Of a DNA stretch of 64,000 nucleotides, positions 17,805 to 26,883 are shown piece after piece. The stretch is from Xanthomonas campestris pv. badrii (GTDB taxonomy: Bacteria; Pseudomonadota; Gammaproteobacteria; Xanthomonadales; Xanthomonadaceae). Where the stretch lies: NCBI RefSeq assembly GCF_012848175.1, contig NZ_CP051651.1, positions 1,364,001-1,428,000 of the forward strand, read 5' to 3'. The notes under the pieces are model-generated. The model was given only the letters and a program-made list of their open reading frames with translations, made no database searches and was not told the DNA's origin. Each line of letters starts with the position of its first letter. Within the stretch, counting starts at the first letter, position 1. Made by a program: the position numbers and the translations under genes.

Positions 17805-17970
17805 GCGGCGTGCGCCACCGGTCTGCTACGGTCGTGCCCCGGTCGTACCTGCATGGTCGCTCCCCGGCGCCAAGCCGCGCGCGGCGCTCGGATCGGGTTG
17901 CAGACGCCGCAGCCGCAGCGCGATGGGGCGTTGCCGGCAGCACCGCGTTCTGCTGCGGGGAGCGCTGACG

Positions 17971-19911
17971 ATGTGCGGATTGGCAGGATTGCTGATGGCC
18001 TCGCCGCGGCTGCATGGCGAACAGCTCGAGGCATTGGTGCGGCCGATGGGCGCGGCGCTGCGCCATCGCGGCCCCGACGATGCCGGCAGCTGGTGCGATG
18101 CGCAGGCTGGCGTGGCCCTGGCGCATCAGCGCCTGAGCATTCTGGACCTGTCGCCGCTGGGCCATCAGCCGATGCGCTCGGCCGATGGCCGCTACGTGCT
18201 GGCCTATAACGGCGAGGTCTACAACTTCGCGCAGCTGCGTGGCGCGCTGGCCGCGCTGGGGCATCGCTTCCGCGGGCATTCCGATACCGAAGTGCTGCTG
18301 GCGGCGGTGGTGGAGTGGGGCCTGGACGACACCCTGACCCGCTGCAACGGCATGTTCGCGCTCGCATTGTGGGATGAGCGCGACAACTGCCTGTTCCTGG
18401 CGCGCGACCGCGTCGGCAAGAAGCCGCTGTACTACGGCTGGGCCGGCGACACGCTGGTGTTCGGCTCCGAACTCAAGGCGCTGTGGCAGCACTCGGACTT
18501 CGACAACGGGGTCGATCGCGATGCGCTGACCCTGCTGCTGCGGCTGGGCTACATCCCGGCGCCGGCCTGCATCCACGAGCGCACCTTCAAGCTGATGCCC
18601 GGCCGGGTGCTGCGCCTGGATGCGCAGACCGTTGCCGCCGGTGCGGACGCGCATCGGCCCGATCAGGCGCAGCAGCCGTTCTGGAATGCGCGCGAGGCGA
18701 TGCAGCGCGCGCTGGCAACGCCGTTCACCGGCACCGATGCGCAGGCCGAAGAGCAACTGGACAGCGTGCTGCGCGATGCGGTGGCGCTACGCATGGTGGC
18801 CGATGTGCCGGTGGGCGTGTTCCTGTCCGGCGGGACCGATTCATCCATCGTCACCGCGATGATGCAGGCGCAGAGCGCGCAGCCGGTGCACAGCTTCAGT
18901 ATCGGTTTTGAAGGCTCGCACCACGACGAGGCGCCGCTGGCGCGCGAAGTGGCCACGCATCTGCGCACCGACCACACCGAGCTGTACGTCAGCGGCGCCG
19001 ACGCGCTGGCGGTGGTGCCGGGCCTGCCGGACATGTTCGACGAGCCGTTCGCCGATGCCTCGCAGGTGCCCACGGCGCTGGTGGCGCGGCTGGCACGCGG
19101 TGGAGTGACGGTGGCGCTGTCCGGCGATGGCGGCGACGAATTGTTCTTCGGCTATGGCCGTTACCAGCGCGCGCTGCGTAACTGGCGCATGCATGGGCTG
19201 GTGCCCGGCCCGCTGCGTCGGCTGATGGCGCTGGCAGCGCGCAGCACTGGCGAATCCTCGCGTACCGGTGGGCTGGCTGCGTTGGTGGCCGAAGCCGGCG
19301 CACGCGGCATCGGCGACATCTACCGCAACCGTATCTCGCGCTGGCGCGATCCGGCCGCGGTGGTGCTGGGCGCCACCGAGCCCGAAAGCTTCTACAGCCT
19401 GGCCGACCCGCTGCATGGGTCGGGGACGCCGGCCGACGCCATGATGCTGGCCGATTTCGCCGCGTATCTGCCCGACGATCTGCTGTGCAAGGTGGATCGC
19501 ACCACCATGGCAGTGGGGCTGGAGGCGCGTGCGCCGCTGCTGGACTGGCGCGTGGCCGAATTCGCCTGGTCGCTGCCGTTATCGCTGAAGTACCGCGACG
19601 GGGTCAGCAAGTACCTGCTCAAGCGCGTGCTGTGCCGGTATCTGCCCGACCCGATGGTCTACCGCGGCAAGCGCGGCTTCGGCGCGCCGGTCAGCGCGTG
19701 GCTGCGCGGCGATCTGCATGGCTGGGCCGATGATCTGCTGGCGCATGGCACGCTGCAGCGCGAGGGCGTGTTTGCCGCCGATACCGTGGCCGGCTTGTGG
19801 CGCGAGTTCAACGGCGGCGAACGCAAATGGCATACGCACCTGTGGACGGTGCTGATGTTCCAGGCCTGGCAGGCGCACTGGCGGCAACAACGCGCAGCCA
19901 TCACGCGCTGA
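17971..19911 (+). CDS. asnB: Asparagine synthetase B, glutamine-hydrolysing
   Basis: 646 residues. Starting at ATG 17971 puts Cys at position 2 (MCGLAGLL), the nucleophile of the class II glutaminase domain, and GGGGAG lies eight bases upstream; longer in-frame starts would bury this Cys. RHRGPDD, RLSILDLS and YNGEVYNF are typical of the glutaminase half. The synthetase half has the ATP-binding PP-loop SGGTDSSIVTA, then SGDGGDELFFGYGRY and the KVDRTTMAVGLEARAPLLD segment. The enzyme makes asparagine from aspartate, glutamine and ATP. It could instead amidate a sugar or peptide precursor, since AsnB paralogues do so in surface-polysaccharide loci, but nothing around it suggests that. Confidence 0.93.
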   Translation: MCGLAGLLMASPRLHGEQLEALVRPMGAALRHRGPDDAGSWCDAQAGVALAHQRLSILDLSPLGHQPMRSADGRYVLAYNGEVYNFAQLRGALAALGHRFRGHSDTEVLLAAVVEWGLDDTLTRCNGMFALALWDERDNCLFLARDRVGKKPLYYGWAGDTLVFGSELKALWQHSDFDNGVDRDALTLLLRLGYIPAPACIHERTFKLMPGRVLRLDAQTVAAGADAHRPDQAQQPFWNAREAMQRALATPFTGTDAQAEEQLDSVLRDAVALRMVADVPVGVFLSGGTDSSIVTAMMQAQSAQPVHSFSIGFEGSHHDEAPLAREVATHLRTDHTELYVSGADALAVVPGLPDMFDEPFADASQVPTALVARLARGGVTVALSGDGGDELFFGYGRYQRALRNWRMHGLVPGPLRRLMALAARSTGESSRTGGLAALVAEAGARGIGDIYRNRISRWRDPAAVVLGATEPESFYSLADPLHGSGTPADAMMLADFAAYLPDDLLCKVDRTTMAVGLEARAPLLDWRVAEFAWSLPLSLKYRDGVSKYLLKRVLCRYLPDPMVYRGKRGFGAPVSAWLRGDLHGWADDLLAHGTLQREGVFAADTVAGLWREFNGGERKWHTHLWTVLMFQAWQAHWRQQRAAITR

Positions 19912-20125
19912 TCGGGGTTGCGGCGACGCGCAGTGGTCAGGTGCTGAAGATGGCGCTGCGGTGCGCGGAGTGGTGCTGTTGCATGTAGCTTCGGCTCGGA
20001 CATCGGACCGGGAAGGGTTCAGTGCTGCATGCAGCTGCGGCGCCGCAGACGGAGCCGGGCGCCGTTTCACCAGCCCTGAGCATGCTGCTGGGTAGGGTGG
20101 GGCCCTGTTTCCACGGAGCGTACCC

Positions 20126-20680
20126 ATGAGCAAGCTCACCATCGCCGTGCTGGTCGGCAGCCTGCGTGCAGAGTCCTACAACCGCCAGCTGGCGCGCGCG
20201 CTGGCGCATCTTGCTGCCGACAAGGCCGTGTTCGAGTATGTGGAGATCGGCGATATCCCGCTGTACAACCAGGACCGCGACGGCGACTTCCCGGCCGAAG
20301 GCACGCGCCTGAAGCAACAGATCCGCGCCGCGGACGCAGTGCTGTTCGTGACCCCCGAATACAACCGCTCGATCCCCGGCGTGCTCAAGAACGCCATCGA
20401 CACCGGCTCGCGGCCGTATGGCGACAGTGCATTTGCCGGCAAGCCGGCGGCGGTGGTCGGCATCTCGGTCGGTGCGATCGGCACCGCAACCGCGCAGCAA
20501 CACCTGCGCAACGTGCTGGCGTATCTGAACATGCACGTGCTCGGCCAGCCCGAGGTGTTTTTGCACTACAAGGACGGCCTGTTCGGCCCGGACGACACCG
20601 TTGCCAATGCCGACAGCCGCAAGTTCCTGCAGGGCTTCGTCGACGCCTTCCTGGGCCTGGTTCAGCACCTGAAGCGGTGA
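20126..20680 (+). CDS. NADPH-dependent FMN reductase (flavodoxin-like, ChrR/azoreductase type)
   Basis: 184 residues. LVGSLRAESYNRQLA forms the FMN phosphate loop and TPEYNRSIPGVLKNAIDTGSR is the family signature shared by NAD(P)H:quinone/chromate reductases. These homotetrameric cytoplasmic enzymes carry out two-electron reduction of quinones, chromate or azo dyes. The ATG is preceded by GGAG at a normal distance. It lies alone between asnB and dnaB with more than 200 bp on both sides, so it is probably monocistronic. Confidence 0.9.
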   Translation: MSKLTIAVLVGSLRAESYNRQLARALAHLAADKAVFEYVEIGDIPLYNQDRDGDFPAEGTRLKQQIRAADAVLFVTPEYNRSIPGVLKNAIDTGSRPYGDSAFAGKPAAVVGISVGAIGTATAQQHLRNVLAYLNMHVLGQPEVFLHYKDGLFGPDDTVANADSRKFLQGFVDAFLGLVQHLKR

Positions 20681-20815
20681 GTTGATCACAGCCTGCGGCG
20701 CCCGCGCGGCGCGCGCCGCAGGCCCCGACCAAGGCGCGCAAACCCAGGCAGGGCAGGGGTCGCGGCCGGTGCGACCGGGTCGGCGTAGAAGAGTGCTGCA
20801 CCGGCTGTCCACCAG

Positions 20816-20824
20816 TTATCCACA
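20816..20824 (+). promoter_or_regulatory. Perfect DnaA box upstream of dnaB
   Basis: TTATCCACA matches the strict DnaA-box consensus TTATNCACA, 78 bp before the dnaB start codon. A lone box is not an origin; it could let DnaA regulate the helicase gene. Confidence 0.5.
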
Positions 20825-20901
20825 GAGTTGTGCATGGTCGCCGGCGTCGCCGATGACTATGCTTCCTGCCCTCGTGTCCCCTGCGTCAGGTCTGTTTGTC
20901 C

Positions 20902-22332
20902 ATGTCCGCTCGTCCTGGTTTCCGTTCCAAGCGCAATCGCGATCGCGACGACGACGATTACGATCGTCCCGAGCCGCGTCTTGATCAGCTGCGCGTGCCG
21001 CCGCATTCGGTCGAGGCCGAGCAGGCCGTGCTCGGCGGGCTGATGCTGGCACCGGACGCGTTCGACCGCGTCAACGACCAACTGACCGAAAACGACTTCT
21101 ATCGCCGCGACCACCGGTTGATCTACCGCGCGATCCGCGAATTGAATGAGAAGGATCGCCCGTTCGATGCCGTGACCCTGGGCGAATGGTTCGAATCGCA
21201 GGGCAAGCTGGAGCAGGTGGGCGATGGCGCCTACCTGATCGAGCTGGCCAGCACCACGCCGTCGGCAGCCAACATCGCCGCGTATGCGGAAATCGTGCGC
21301 GACAAGGCGGTGCTGCGGCAGTTGATCGAAGTGGGCACCACGATCGTCAACGATGGCTTCCAGCCTGAGGGCCGCGACAGCGTCGAGTTGCTGTCCTCGG
21401 CCGAAAAAGCCGTGTTCAAGATCGCCGAAGCCGGCGCGCGCGGGCGTACCGATTTCGTGGCGATGCCCGGCGCCTTGAAGGACGCGTTCGAAGAGCTGCG
21501 CAACCGCTTCGAAAATGGCGGCAACATCACCGGCCTGCCAACCGGTTACAGCGATTTCGATGCGATGACGGCCGGCCTGCAGCCGACCGACCTGATCATC
21601 CTGGCCGCGCGTCCGGCCATGGGCAAGACCACCTTCGCGCTCAACATTGCCGAATACGCCGCGATCAAGTCCAAGAAGGGCGTGGCGGTGTTTTCGATGG
21701 AAATGTCGGCCTCGCAGCTGGCGATGCGCCTGATCTCCTCCAACGGCCGCATCAATGCGCAGCGCCTGCGTACCGGTGCGCTGGAAGACGAGGATTGGGC
21801 GCGCGTGACCGGCGCGATCAAGATGCTGAAAGAAACCAAGATCTTCATCGACGACACCCCGGGCGTGTCGCCGGAAGTGCTGCGCTCCAAGTGCCGCCGG
21901 CTCAAGCGCGAACACGACCTGGGCCTGATCGTCATCGACTACCTGCAGCTGATGTCGGTACCGGGAAACAGCGAGAACCGCGCGACCGAAATTTCGGAGA
22001 TCTCGCGTAGTCTCAAGGGCCTGGCCAAGGAGCTCAACGTGCCGGTGATTGCGCTGTCGCAGCTCAACCGCTCGCTGGAAACCCGTACCGACAAGCGCCC
22101 GGTGATGGCCGACCTGCGCGAATCCGGCGCAATCGAGCAGGACGCGGACATGATCGTGTTCATCTACCGCGACGATTACTACAACAAGGAAAATTCCCCG
22201 GACAAGGGCCTGGCCGAGATCATCATCGGCAAGCACCGCGGCGGCCCGACCGGCTCGTGCAAGCTCAAGTTCTTCGGCGAATACACCCGCTTCGACAATC
22301 TGTCGCACGATTCGGTGGGCAGTTTCGAGTAG
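20902..22332 (+). CDS. dnaB: Replicative DNA helicase DnaB
   Basis: 476 residues, the expected length. After a short charged N terminus (RSKRNRDRDDDDYD) comes the primase-interacting N-terminal domain beginning PPHSVEAEQAVLGGLML. The RecA-fold motor follows, with Walker A ARPAMGKTTFALN, Walker B LIVIDYLQLM and LSQLNRSLETR, and the arginine-finger region HRGGPTGSCKLKF near the end. The hexamer unwinds DNA ahead of the replication fork. ATG 20902 is chosen over an in-frame TTG two codons earlier. No intein or insertion is visible. A consensus DnaA box lies in its leader. Confidence 0.97.
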   Translation: MSARPGFRSKRNRDRDDDDYDRPEPRLDQLRVPPHSVEAEQAVLGGLMLAPDAFDRVNDQLTENDFYRRDHRLIYRAIRELNEKDRPFDAVTLGEWFESQGKLEQVGDGAYLIELASTTPSAANIAAYAEIVRDKAVLRQLIEVGTTIVNDGFQPEGRDSVELLSSAEKAVFKIAEAGARGRTDFVAMPGALKDAFEELRNRFENGGNITGLPTGYSDFDAMTAGLQPTDLIILAARPAMGKTTFALNIAEYAAIKSKKGVAVFSMEMSASQLAMRLISSNGRINAQRLRTGALEDEDWARVTGAIKMLKETKIFIDDTPGVSPEVLRSKCRRLKREHDLGLIVIDYLQLMSVPGNSENRATEISEISRSLKGLAKELNVPVIALSQLNRSLETRTDKRPVMADLRESGAIEQDADMIVFIYRDDYYNKENSPDKGLAEIIIGKHRGGPTGSCKLKFFGEYTRFDNLSHDSVGSFE

Positions 22333-22859
22333 TCGGCAGGTCGTAGTCGGCAGGTGATGCAGTCGCTCAGATAACGATCGCGCTCGCCGCTACGCAGGGG
22401 GCGCCGGCTTTGCGAGGGTATGGTGCGGATGTGTCAGGTGCGGAATGTGCGATCTGCGGCTTGGCCGCGTGGTGCTTGCCCGCCCACCATCGCAGGACAC
22501 GCTGCAAGTACGTCCATGTAAGCTCCGTGGCGGCATCCATGCCGCCAAGGGTCCCGCGACGGTGGGCGGGCAAGCACCAGTCGAGATGGTCGGTGTGCAG
22601 GGCTTTGAATAAGCAGGCAGCCACGCGCTGTCCTTGCTCTTCAACAGCAACCAGCCAACTGTCTAGTGCGGTGCTCTCACCGATCCGCATGGAAGGGTTA
22701 ACGGCGTGTCCCGCCAGCGCTGAGGGCGCCGCGCACTCGGCCGGGGCTGGGCGTTTGCCGCAGGGCCCTTGCCGCAGCACAAACGCCCGCCGCCGCATCG
22801 CGCCATCGTTGCATCTGCTGGCTTATGCTGCGCAACCTTGCCGCCGCTGCCGAGTCCGC
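22333..22859. other. 527-bp intergenic region before the photolyase gene
   Basis: No convincing gene is seen. The middle holds a large inverted repeat (22467-22577) with a second palindrome in its loop. The frame open upstream of the photolyase ATG encodes basic, low-complexity text with no family resemblance. A minus-strand reading frame crosses the inverted repeat but looks like repeat translation. Confidence 0.6.
22472..22577. repeat. Long inverted repeat, probable dispersed intergenic element
   Basis: GTGCTTGCCCGCCCACC at 22472-22488 is perfectly complementary to 22561-22577; allowing one mismatch the arms extend inward to 22 bp. Inside the loop, GGCGGCAT and ATGCCGCC flank two bases. 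The whole could fold as a cruciform or long hairpin RNA. I infer a repeated Xanthomonas intergenic element, to be tested by genome-wide search. Confidence 0.6.
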
Positions 22860-24278
22860 ATGTCCTACGCCATCGTCTGGTTCCGTCGCGATCTGCGCCT
22901 GGAAGACAATCCGGCCCTGCGTGCCGCACTCGATGCCGGGCACCATCCGATCCCGCTCTACATCGATGCGCCGCACGAAGAAGGCGAGTGGACACCGGGC
23001 GCGGCCTCGCGCAGCTGGCGGCATCGCTCGCTGGCGGCGCTGGATGCGGGCTTGCGCGCGCTAGGCAGCGGTCTGGTGATTCGCGCTGGCAACAGCGCGC
23101 AGGTGCTCGATGAGGTGATCGCGCAAACCGGCGCGGTGGCGGTGTACTGGAATCGCAAGTACGAACCGGCCACCCAGCCGCGCGATGCACAGATCAAACG
23201 CAGCCTGCGCGAGCGCGGCATCGAGGCGCAGAGCTGCAATGCGGCGCTGCTGTTCGAACCCTGGCAGCTGAGCACCCAGCAGGGCGGGCCGTACAAGGTC
23301 TTCACTCCATTCTGGCGCAACGCGCTGACCCAGTTGCAGTTGCCCGACCCGGTGCCTGCGCCGCGCAGCCTGCCGCCGCTGCCGGGCAAGCTCAAGGGCG
23401 AGGCGCTGGACACCCTTGGGCTGGTGCCGACGCTGAGCTGGGACCAGGGTTTCTGGGAGCACTGGCAGCCGGGTGAGGCCGGTGCGCACGAGATGCTGGA
23501 CATCTTCATCGATGGCGCGCTCTCCGGCTACCTCGAAAATCGCGACCGTCCCGATCGTGTCGGCACCTCGCAACTGTCGCCGCACCTGCATTTCGGCGAG
23601 ATCGCGCCGTGGCGGATCGCCGCTGCGTTGAATGAGCAGCGCAATGCGCGCAACGGTGCGCAGATCGATGGCTACATCCGGCAGCTGGGCTGGCGCGATT
23701 TCGCCTATCACCTGTTGCATCACTTCCCGGACACCACCAACCACAATCTCAATCCGCGCTTCGAAGGCTTCGACTGGGCCAAGGCCGATCCGGTGACATT
23801 GCAGGCCTGGCAACGCGGGCGCACCGGCATTCCCATCGTCGATGCCGGCATGCGCCAGCTGTGGCATACCGGCTGGATGCACAACCGCGTGCGCATGATC
23901 GTGGCAAGCCTGTTGTGCAAGCATCTGCGCGTGCACTGGGTCGAAGGTGCGCGCTGGTTCTGGGACACGCTGGTGGATGCGGACCTGGCCAACAACACCA
24001 TGGGGTGGCAATGGGTGGCTGGTACCGGCGCCGATGCCGCGCCGTATTTTCGCGTATTCAATCCGGTGACACAGGCGGAAAAATTCGACCCGCAAGCGGC
24101 CTACATCACGCGCTGGGTGCCCGAGCTCGGCAAGTTGCCGGTGAAGGAGCGTTTTGCGCCGTGGCAGCATCCCTTGTCGCTGGCACGCCTGGCGCCGGAG
24201 TATCCGCGCTCCCCCATCATCGGGCTGGCCGAGGGGCGCGATGCGGCGCTGGCAGCGTATGCAAGAACACGCGGGTAG
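22860..24278 (+). CDS. phr: Deoxyribodipyrimidine photolyase (cryptochrome/photolyase family)
   Basis: 472 residues from ATG 22860, the standard class I photolyase length. It starts with MSYAIVWFRRDLRLEDNPAL, the antenna-cofactor Rossmann domain. The FAD domain has GYLENRDRPDRVGTSQLSPHLHFGEI, RQLGWRDFAYHLL, RTGIPIVDAGMRQLWHTGWMHNR, and WFWDTLVDADLANNTMGWQWVAGTG with flavin contacts and the electron-transfer Trp chain. It uses blue light to split cyclobutane pyrimidine dimers. The frame extends upstream but loses all similarity, so the ATG at this motif is preferred although no strong ribosome-binding site is seen. Confidence 0.95.
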   Translation: MSYAIVWFRRDLRLEDNPALRAALDAGHHPIPLYIDAPHEEGEWTPGAASRSWRHRSLAALDAGLRALGSGLVIRAGNSAQVLDEVIAQTGAVAVYWNRKYEPATQPRDAQIKRSLRERGIEAQSCNAALLFEPWQLSTQQGGPYKVFTPFWRNALTQLQLPDPVPAPRSLPPLPGKLKGEALDTLGLVPTLSWDQGFWEHWQPGEAGAHEMLDIFIDGALSGYLENRDRPDRVGTSQLSPHLHFGEIAPWRIAAALNEQRNARNGAQIDGYIRQLGWRDFAYHLLHHFPDTTNHNLNPRFEGFDWAKADPVTLQAWQRGRTGIPIVDAGMRQLWHTGWMHNRVRMIVASLLCKHLRVHWVEGARWFWDTLVDADLANNTMGWQWVAGTGADAAPYFRVFNPVTQAEKFDPQAAYITRWVPELGKLPVKERFAPWQHPLSLARLAPEYPRSPIIGLAEGRDAALAAYARTRG

Positions 24279-24527
24279 CGCATCCACGCCGCGTGCGGTG
24301 CCGCGCGAAAGCACGCAGAGGTTTGCTGCCCTGCTTCTTTTGCAGGATCGCTGCGGGCACGCTTGCTGCCGATCGGCGTTTCGATCCATATCGCCGAAAA
24401 CGTTTTCCTGAATGGTGAGCCTGCCGCGCGCCTCCAGCGCGTGCCTTCATCATGCGCCAGTCGCGTGGCGCTGTTTATCCTCGCCGACACGATTGAGTGC
24501 CGGACGATCCGGCGATAGGAGAACACC

Positions 24528-25253
24528 ATGTCCTCAGCAGCCACCAAGAGTCTTTCCGTTGCGCTGGCCAGCGCCATCGCGTTGTCCGCCTGCGCTACCG
24601 GCGGTTCGTACGTGCAGCGCGACCAGTACGGCGAGCAGACCCAACAGCAGAATCGCACCGGGCGCAACGCGCTGATCGGTACCGCCATCGGTGTGGCTGC
24701 CGGCCTGCTCACTGGCGACAGCGCCACCGAGCGTCGTCAGCACGCGATGATCGGCGCCGGCATCGGTGCGCTGAGCGGTGCGGCCGTGGGCCAGTACCAG
24801 GATCGCCAGGAACGCGCGCTGCGCGAGCGCACCGCCAACACCGGCATCGACGTGCAGCGCCAGGGCGACAACATCACCTTGAACCTACCGGACGGCATCA
24901 CCTTCGACTTCGGCAAGTCTGCGTTGAAGCCGCAGTTCTATAGCGCACTCAACGGCGTTGCCTCGACGCTGCGCGAATACAACCAGACCATGGTGGAAGT
25001 GGTGGGCCACACCGACAGCGTGGGCAGCGATGCGGTGAACCAGCGTCTGTCCGAAGAACGCGCCGGTGCCGTGGCGCAGTACCTGACCGCGCAGGGCGTG
25101 CAGCGCGAGCGCATGGAAACCATGGGCGCCGGCAAGCGCTACCCGATCGCCGACAACAGCACCGATGCCGGACGTGCGCAGAACCGTCGTGTCGAAATCC
25201 GCCTGATTCCATTGCGCGCAGAAGGCGCTGCCAGCAATACCGGTATGCGTTGA
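24528..25253 (+). CDS. OmpA-family outer-membrane lipoprotein (YiaD-like)
   Basis: 241 residues. A lipoprotein signal ends in the lipobox LSAC, so the mature N-terminal Cys would be acylated. A Gly/Ala-rich segment (TGRNALIGTAIGVAAGLL, GAGIGALSGAAVGQY) resembling glycine-zipper motifs follows. The C-terminal OmpA domain has LPDGITFDFGKSALKP, VVGHTDSVGSDAVNQRLSEERA and GRAQNRRVEI, which bind peptidoglycan. It should link outer membrane and wall. AGGAG lies seven bases before the ATG. A strong terminator follows at 25308-25339. Confidence 0.92.
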   Translation: MSSAATKSLSVALASAIALSACATGGSYVQRDQYGEQTQQQNRTGRNALIGTAIGVAAGLLTGDSATERRQHAMIGAGIGALSGAAVGQYQDRQERALRERTANTGIDVQRQGDNITLNLPDGITFDFGKSALKPQFYSALNGVASTLREYNQTMVEVVGHTDSVGSDAVNQRLSEERAGAVAQYLTAQGVQRERMETMGAGKRYPIADNSTDAGRAQNRRVEIRLIPLRAEGAASNTGMR

Positions 25254-25307
25254 GCAACTGGTAACCATGCACGGCACGGTGAGTGGCTCGCTAGCCCTGC
25301 AGCAGTC

Positions 25308-25339
25308 ATGAAACAGGCCGCGAAAGCGGCCTGTTTCAT
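25308..25339 (+). terminator. 14-bp stem GAAA-loop terminator after the OmpA-family gene
   Basis: ATGAAACAGGCCGC (25308-25321), loop GAAA, then its exact complement to 25339. A GC-rich perfect stem with a stable tetraloop, 55 bp after the stop. The outer A/T part of the stem supplies T residues for both strands, so it may also stop transcripts of the convergent LysR gene. Confidence 0.8.
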
Positions 25340-25409
25340 GGTGTCGGCTGGAGTCTGCAAAGCGCAACGCGCTATTTGCTGGCTTCAGTTCTTCGTCTAT
25401 GCGCACCAT

Positions 25410-25470
25410 CATCCGCCCTTCGGGCACCTTCTCCTCCATGAAGGAGGGCACTGTCCCGGTGGGAGAAGGA
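25410..25470. repeat. REP-like palindrome, single copy
   Basis: CATCCGCCCTTCGGGCACCTTCTCC and the complementary GGGAGAAGG close by, with an internal CTCCTCCATGAAGGAGGG stem. It belongs to the same family as the elements at 44090-44957 and 51908-52120. It lies between the convergent OmpA-family and LysR genes. Confidence 0.65.
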
Positions 25471-25498
25471 TGTCTTGAGCGCGTCGTCTCGGTCCGGC

Positions 25499-26530
25499 TT
25501 ACGCAGTCACGTGTTCCAGAATGCGCTTGCCTTCCGCACGCTCGGCTTCCAGTTCGACTTCCACCTCTGCTTCGCTGTAGGCCTTTTGCGCAGCCAGCCG
25601 GGCAGGGCACTGCGCCATCATGTAGTCGGCGTCGAAGTTCATGCGCGTCACCAGGAAGTCCACGAAGGCGCGCACCTTGGGCGAGACCAGTCGCCCGCCG
25701 GCAAACACGGCATTGAAATCCACTTCCGGCCCGGTCCAACCCGCCAGCACACGGCGCACCAGGCCCGATTGCACGAACGGCTTGGCCATCACGTCGCCGG
25801 TCAGCAACAGGCCTTCGCCACTCAGCACCGCGCCGTTGAGCGCGGCCGGATCGTTGGCCACCATCAGTGGATTGACCGGGAAATCGCGCACGTCGCTGCC
25901 ATCGCTGAGCGACCAGAAAAAGCGGTTGTTGTGCACGTTGCGGTTCTTGCGTAGCGCCAGCGTGCGGTGGAATTGCAACTCGTCCGGATGCAACGGCTCG
26001 CCATAGCGTTCGATATACGACGGGCTGGCAAACACCTGCGTGCGCAGGCTGCCGAGTTTGCGTGCGACCAGGTTGGAGTCGGGCAGGGCACCGACGCGCA
26101 GCGCCAGATCGGCTTCGCCACCGATCAGGTCCAGCTTCTCGTTGCCCAGATGCATGTCCAGCTGAATTTCCGGGTATTGCGTATGGAATTCGCCCAGCAA
26201 CGGCGCGATCCAGGTGATGCCCAGCGAATACGGCACAGTGAAACGCAACCAGCCGCGTGGACCGGATTGCAATTGTCCCACCGCGCTTTCGGCTTCTTCC
26301 AGCTCGCGGGCGATGCGCTGGCAATGTTCGTGGTAGACCGAGCCGGCTTCGGTCAGCCCGATGCGGCGCGTGGTTCGATGCAGCAGGCGCGCGCCCAGGC
26401 GCGTTTCCAGCTCCTGCACCTTGCGACTGACGGTGGTCTTGGGCAGGCCAAGTGCGTTGGCTGCGGCGATGAAACTGCCTTGTTCGACCACCTTGACGAA
26501 GATCAGGGTGTCGTTGAGATCGTGTGTCAT
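25499..26530 (-). CDS. LysR-family regulator, probable controller of the divergent efflux operon
   Basis: 343 residues. The N-terminal winged helix-turn-helix reads FVKVVEQGSFIAAANALGLPKTTVSRKVQELETRLGARLLHRTTRRIGLTEAG, followed by the LysR substrate-binding fold (LRFTVPYSLGITWIAPLLGEF..). The C terminus carries an acidic tail rich in Glu. It is transcribed away from the RND operon, 353 bp from its first gene, the same arrangement as the LysR regulator SmeRv next to smeU1VWU2X in Stenotrophomonas. The role as efflux regulator is inferred from that context. Confidence 0.9.
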   Translation of the reverse strand: MTHDLNDTLIFVKVVEQGSFIAAANALGLPKTTVSRKVQELETRLGARLLHRTTRRIGLTEAGSVYHEHCQRIARELEEAESAVGQLQSGPRGWLRFTVPYSLGITWIAPLLGEFHTQYPEIQLDMHLGNEKLDLIGGEADLALRVGALPDSNLVARKLGSLRTQVFASPSYIERYGEPLHPDELQFHRTLALRKNRNVHNNRFFWSLSDGSDVRDFPVNPLMVANDPAALNGAVLSGEGLLLTGDVMAKPFVQSGLVRRVLAGWTGPEVDFNAVFAGGRLVSPKVRAFVDFLVTRMNFDADYMMAQCPARLAAQKAYSEAEVEVELEAERAEGKRILEHVTA

Positions 26531-26883
26531 GGGACTGCCTTCCGGGGGTCAGGAGGGATTAGACCGCTTACGGGACGATTATTCCCCTAAATCCGGACTA
26601 ATCAAGTGCTGCTTTGAGGCCTAGCTTATGCAGCATCCCTTCCATCCAGGAGCACGGCCATGTGGTTGTGCGATGTTTTCGGTTTGTCCTCTCCCTCGCG
26701 CAGCGCCATTGAAAGCGCCTTCGATCCGGTGCTTTCTCCGGTAAAAAGCCAGCGCGCCAGCGTTTCGCGCAGCTTTGCCGCCTCGCCGAAGCGGCAGGCC
26801 GGTGGTGCGCCAACGCAGCGGACTGGACTGAGTTCGCGTTGGGCGCAGCGCGGTATTGTCCCGATGTCGGGAACAAAAGTCCC
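26531..26883. promoter_or_regulatory. 353-bp divergent control region, lysR / efflux operon
   Basis: No gene seen. Close to the LysR start is an A/T-richer stretch with GATTAG (26557-26562) and CTAATC (26598-26603) as inverted half-sites 35 bp apart. This is a plausible LysR-binding region, but it was not proven against other sites. The rest has ordinary composition. Confidence 0.4.

Noticed and set aside
17971..19911. AsnB PP-loop SGGTDSS as a defective ATP site
   Set aside because: The fourth residue of SGGxDSS varies in the family; the essential Ser, Gly and Asp residues are present.
20816..20824. Replication origin near dnaB
   Set aside because: Only one DnaA box, no AT-rich unwinding region, and no dnaA or dnaN nearby.
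22410..22859. 150-residue N-terminal extension of photolyase
   Set aside because: No similarity to the family, crosses a large inverted repeat, and the canonical start MSYAIVWFRRDLRL follows.
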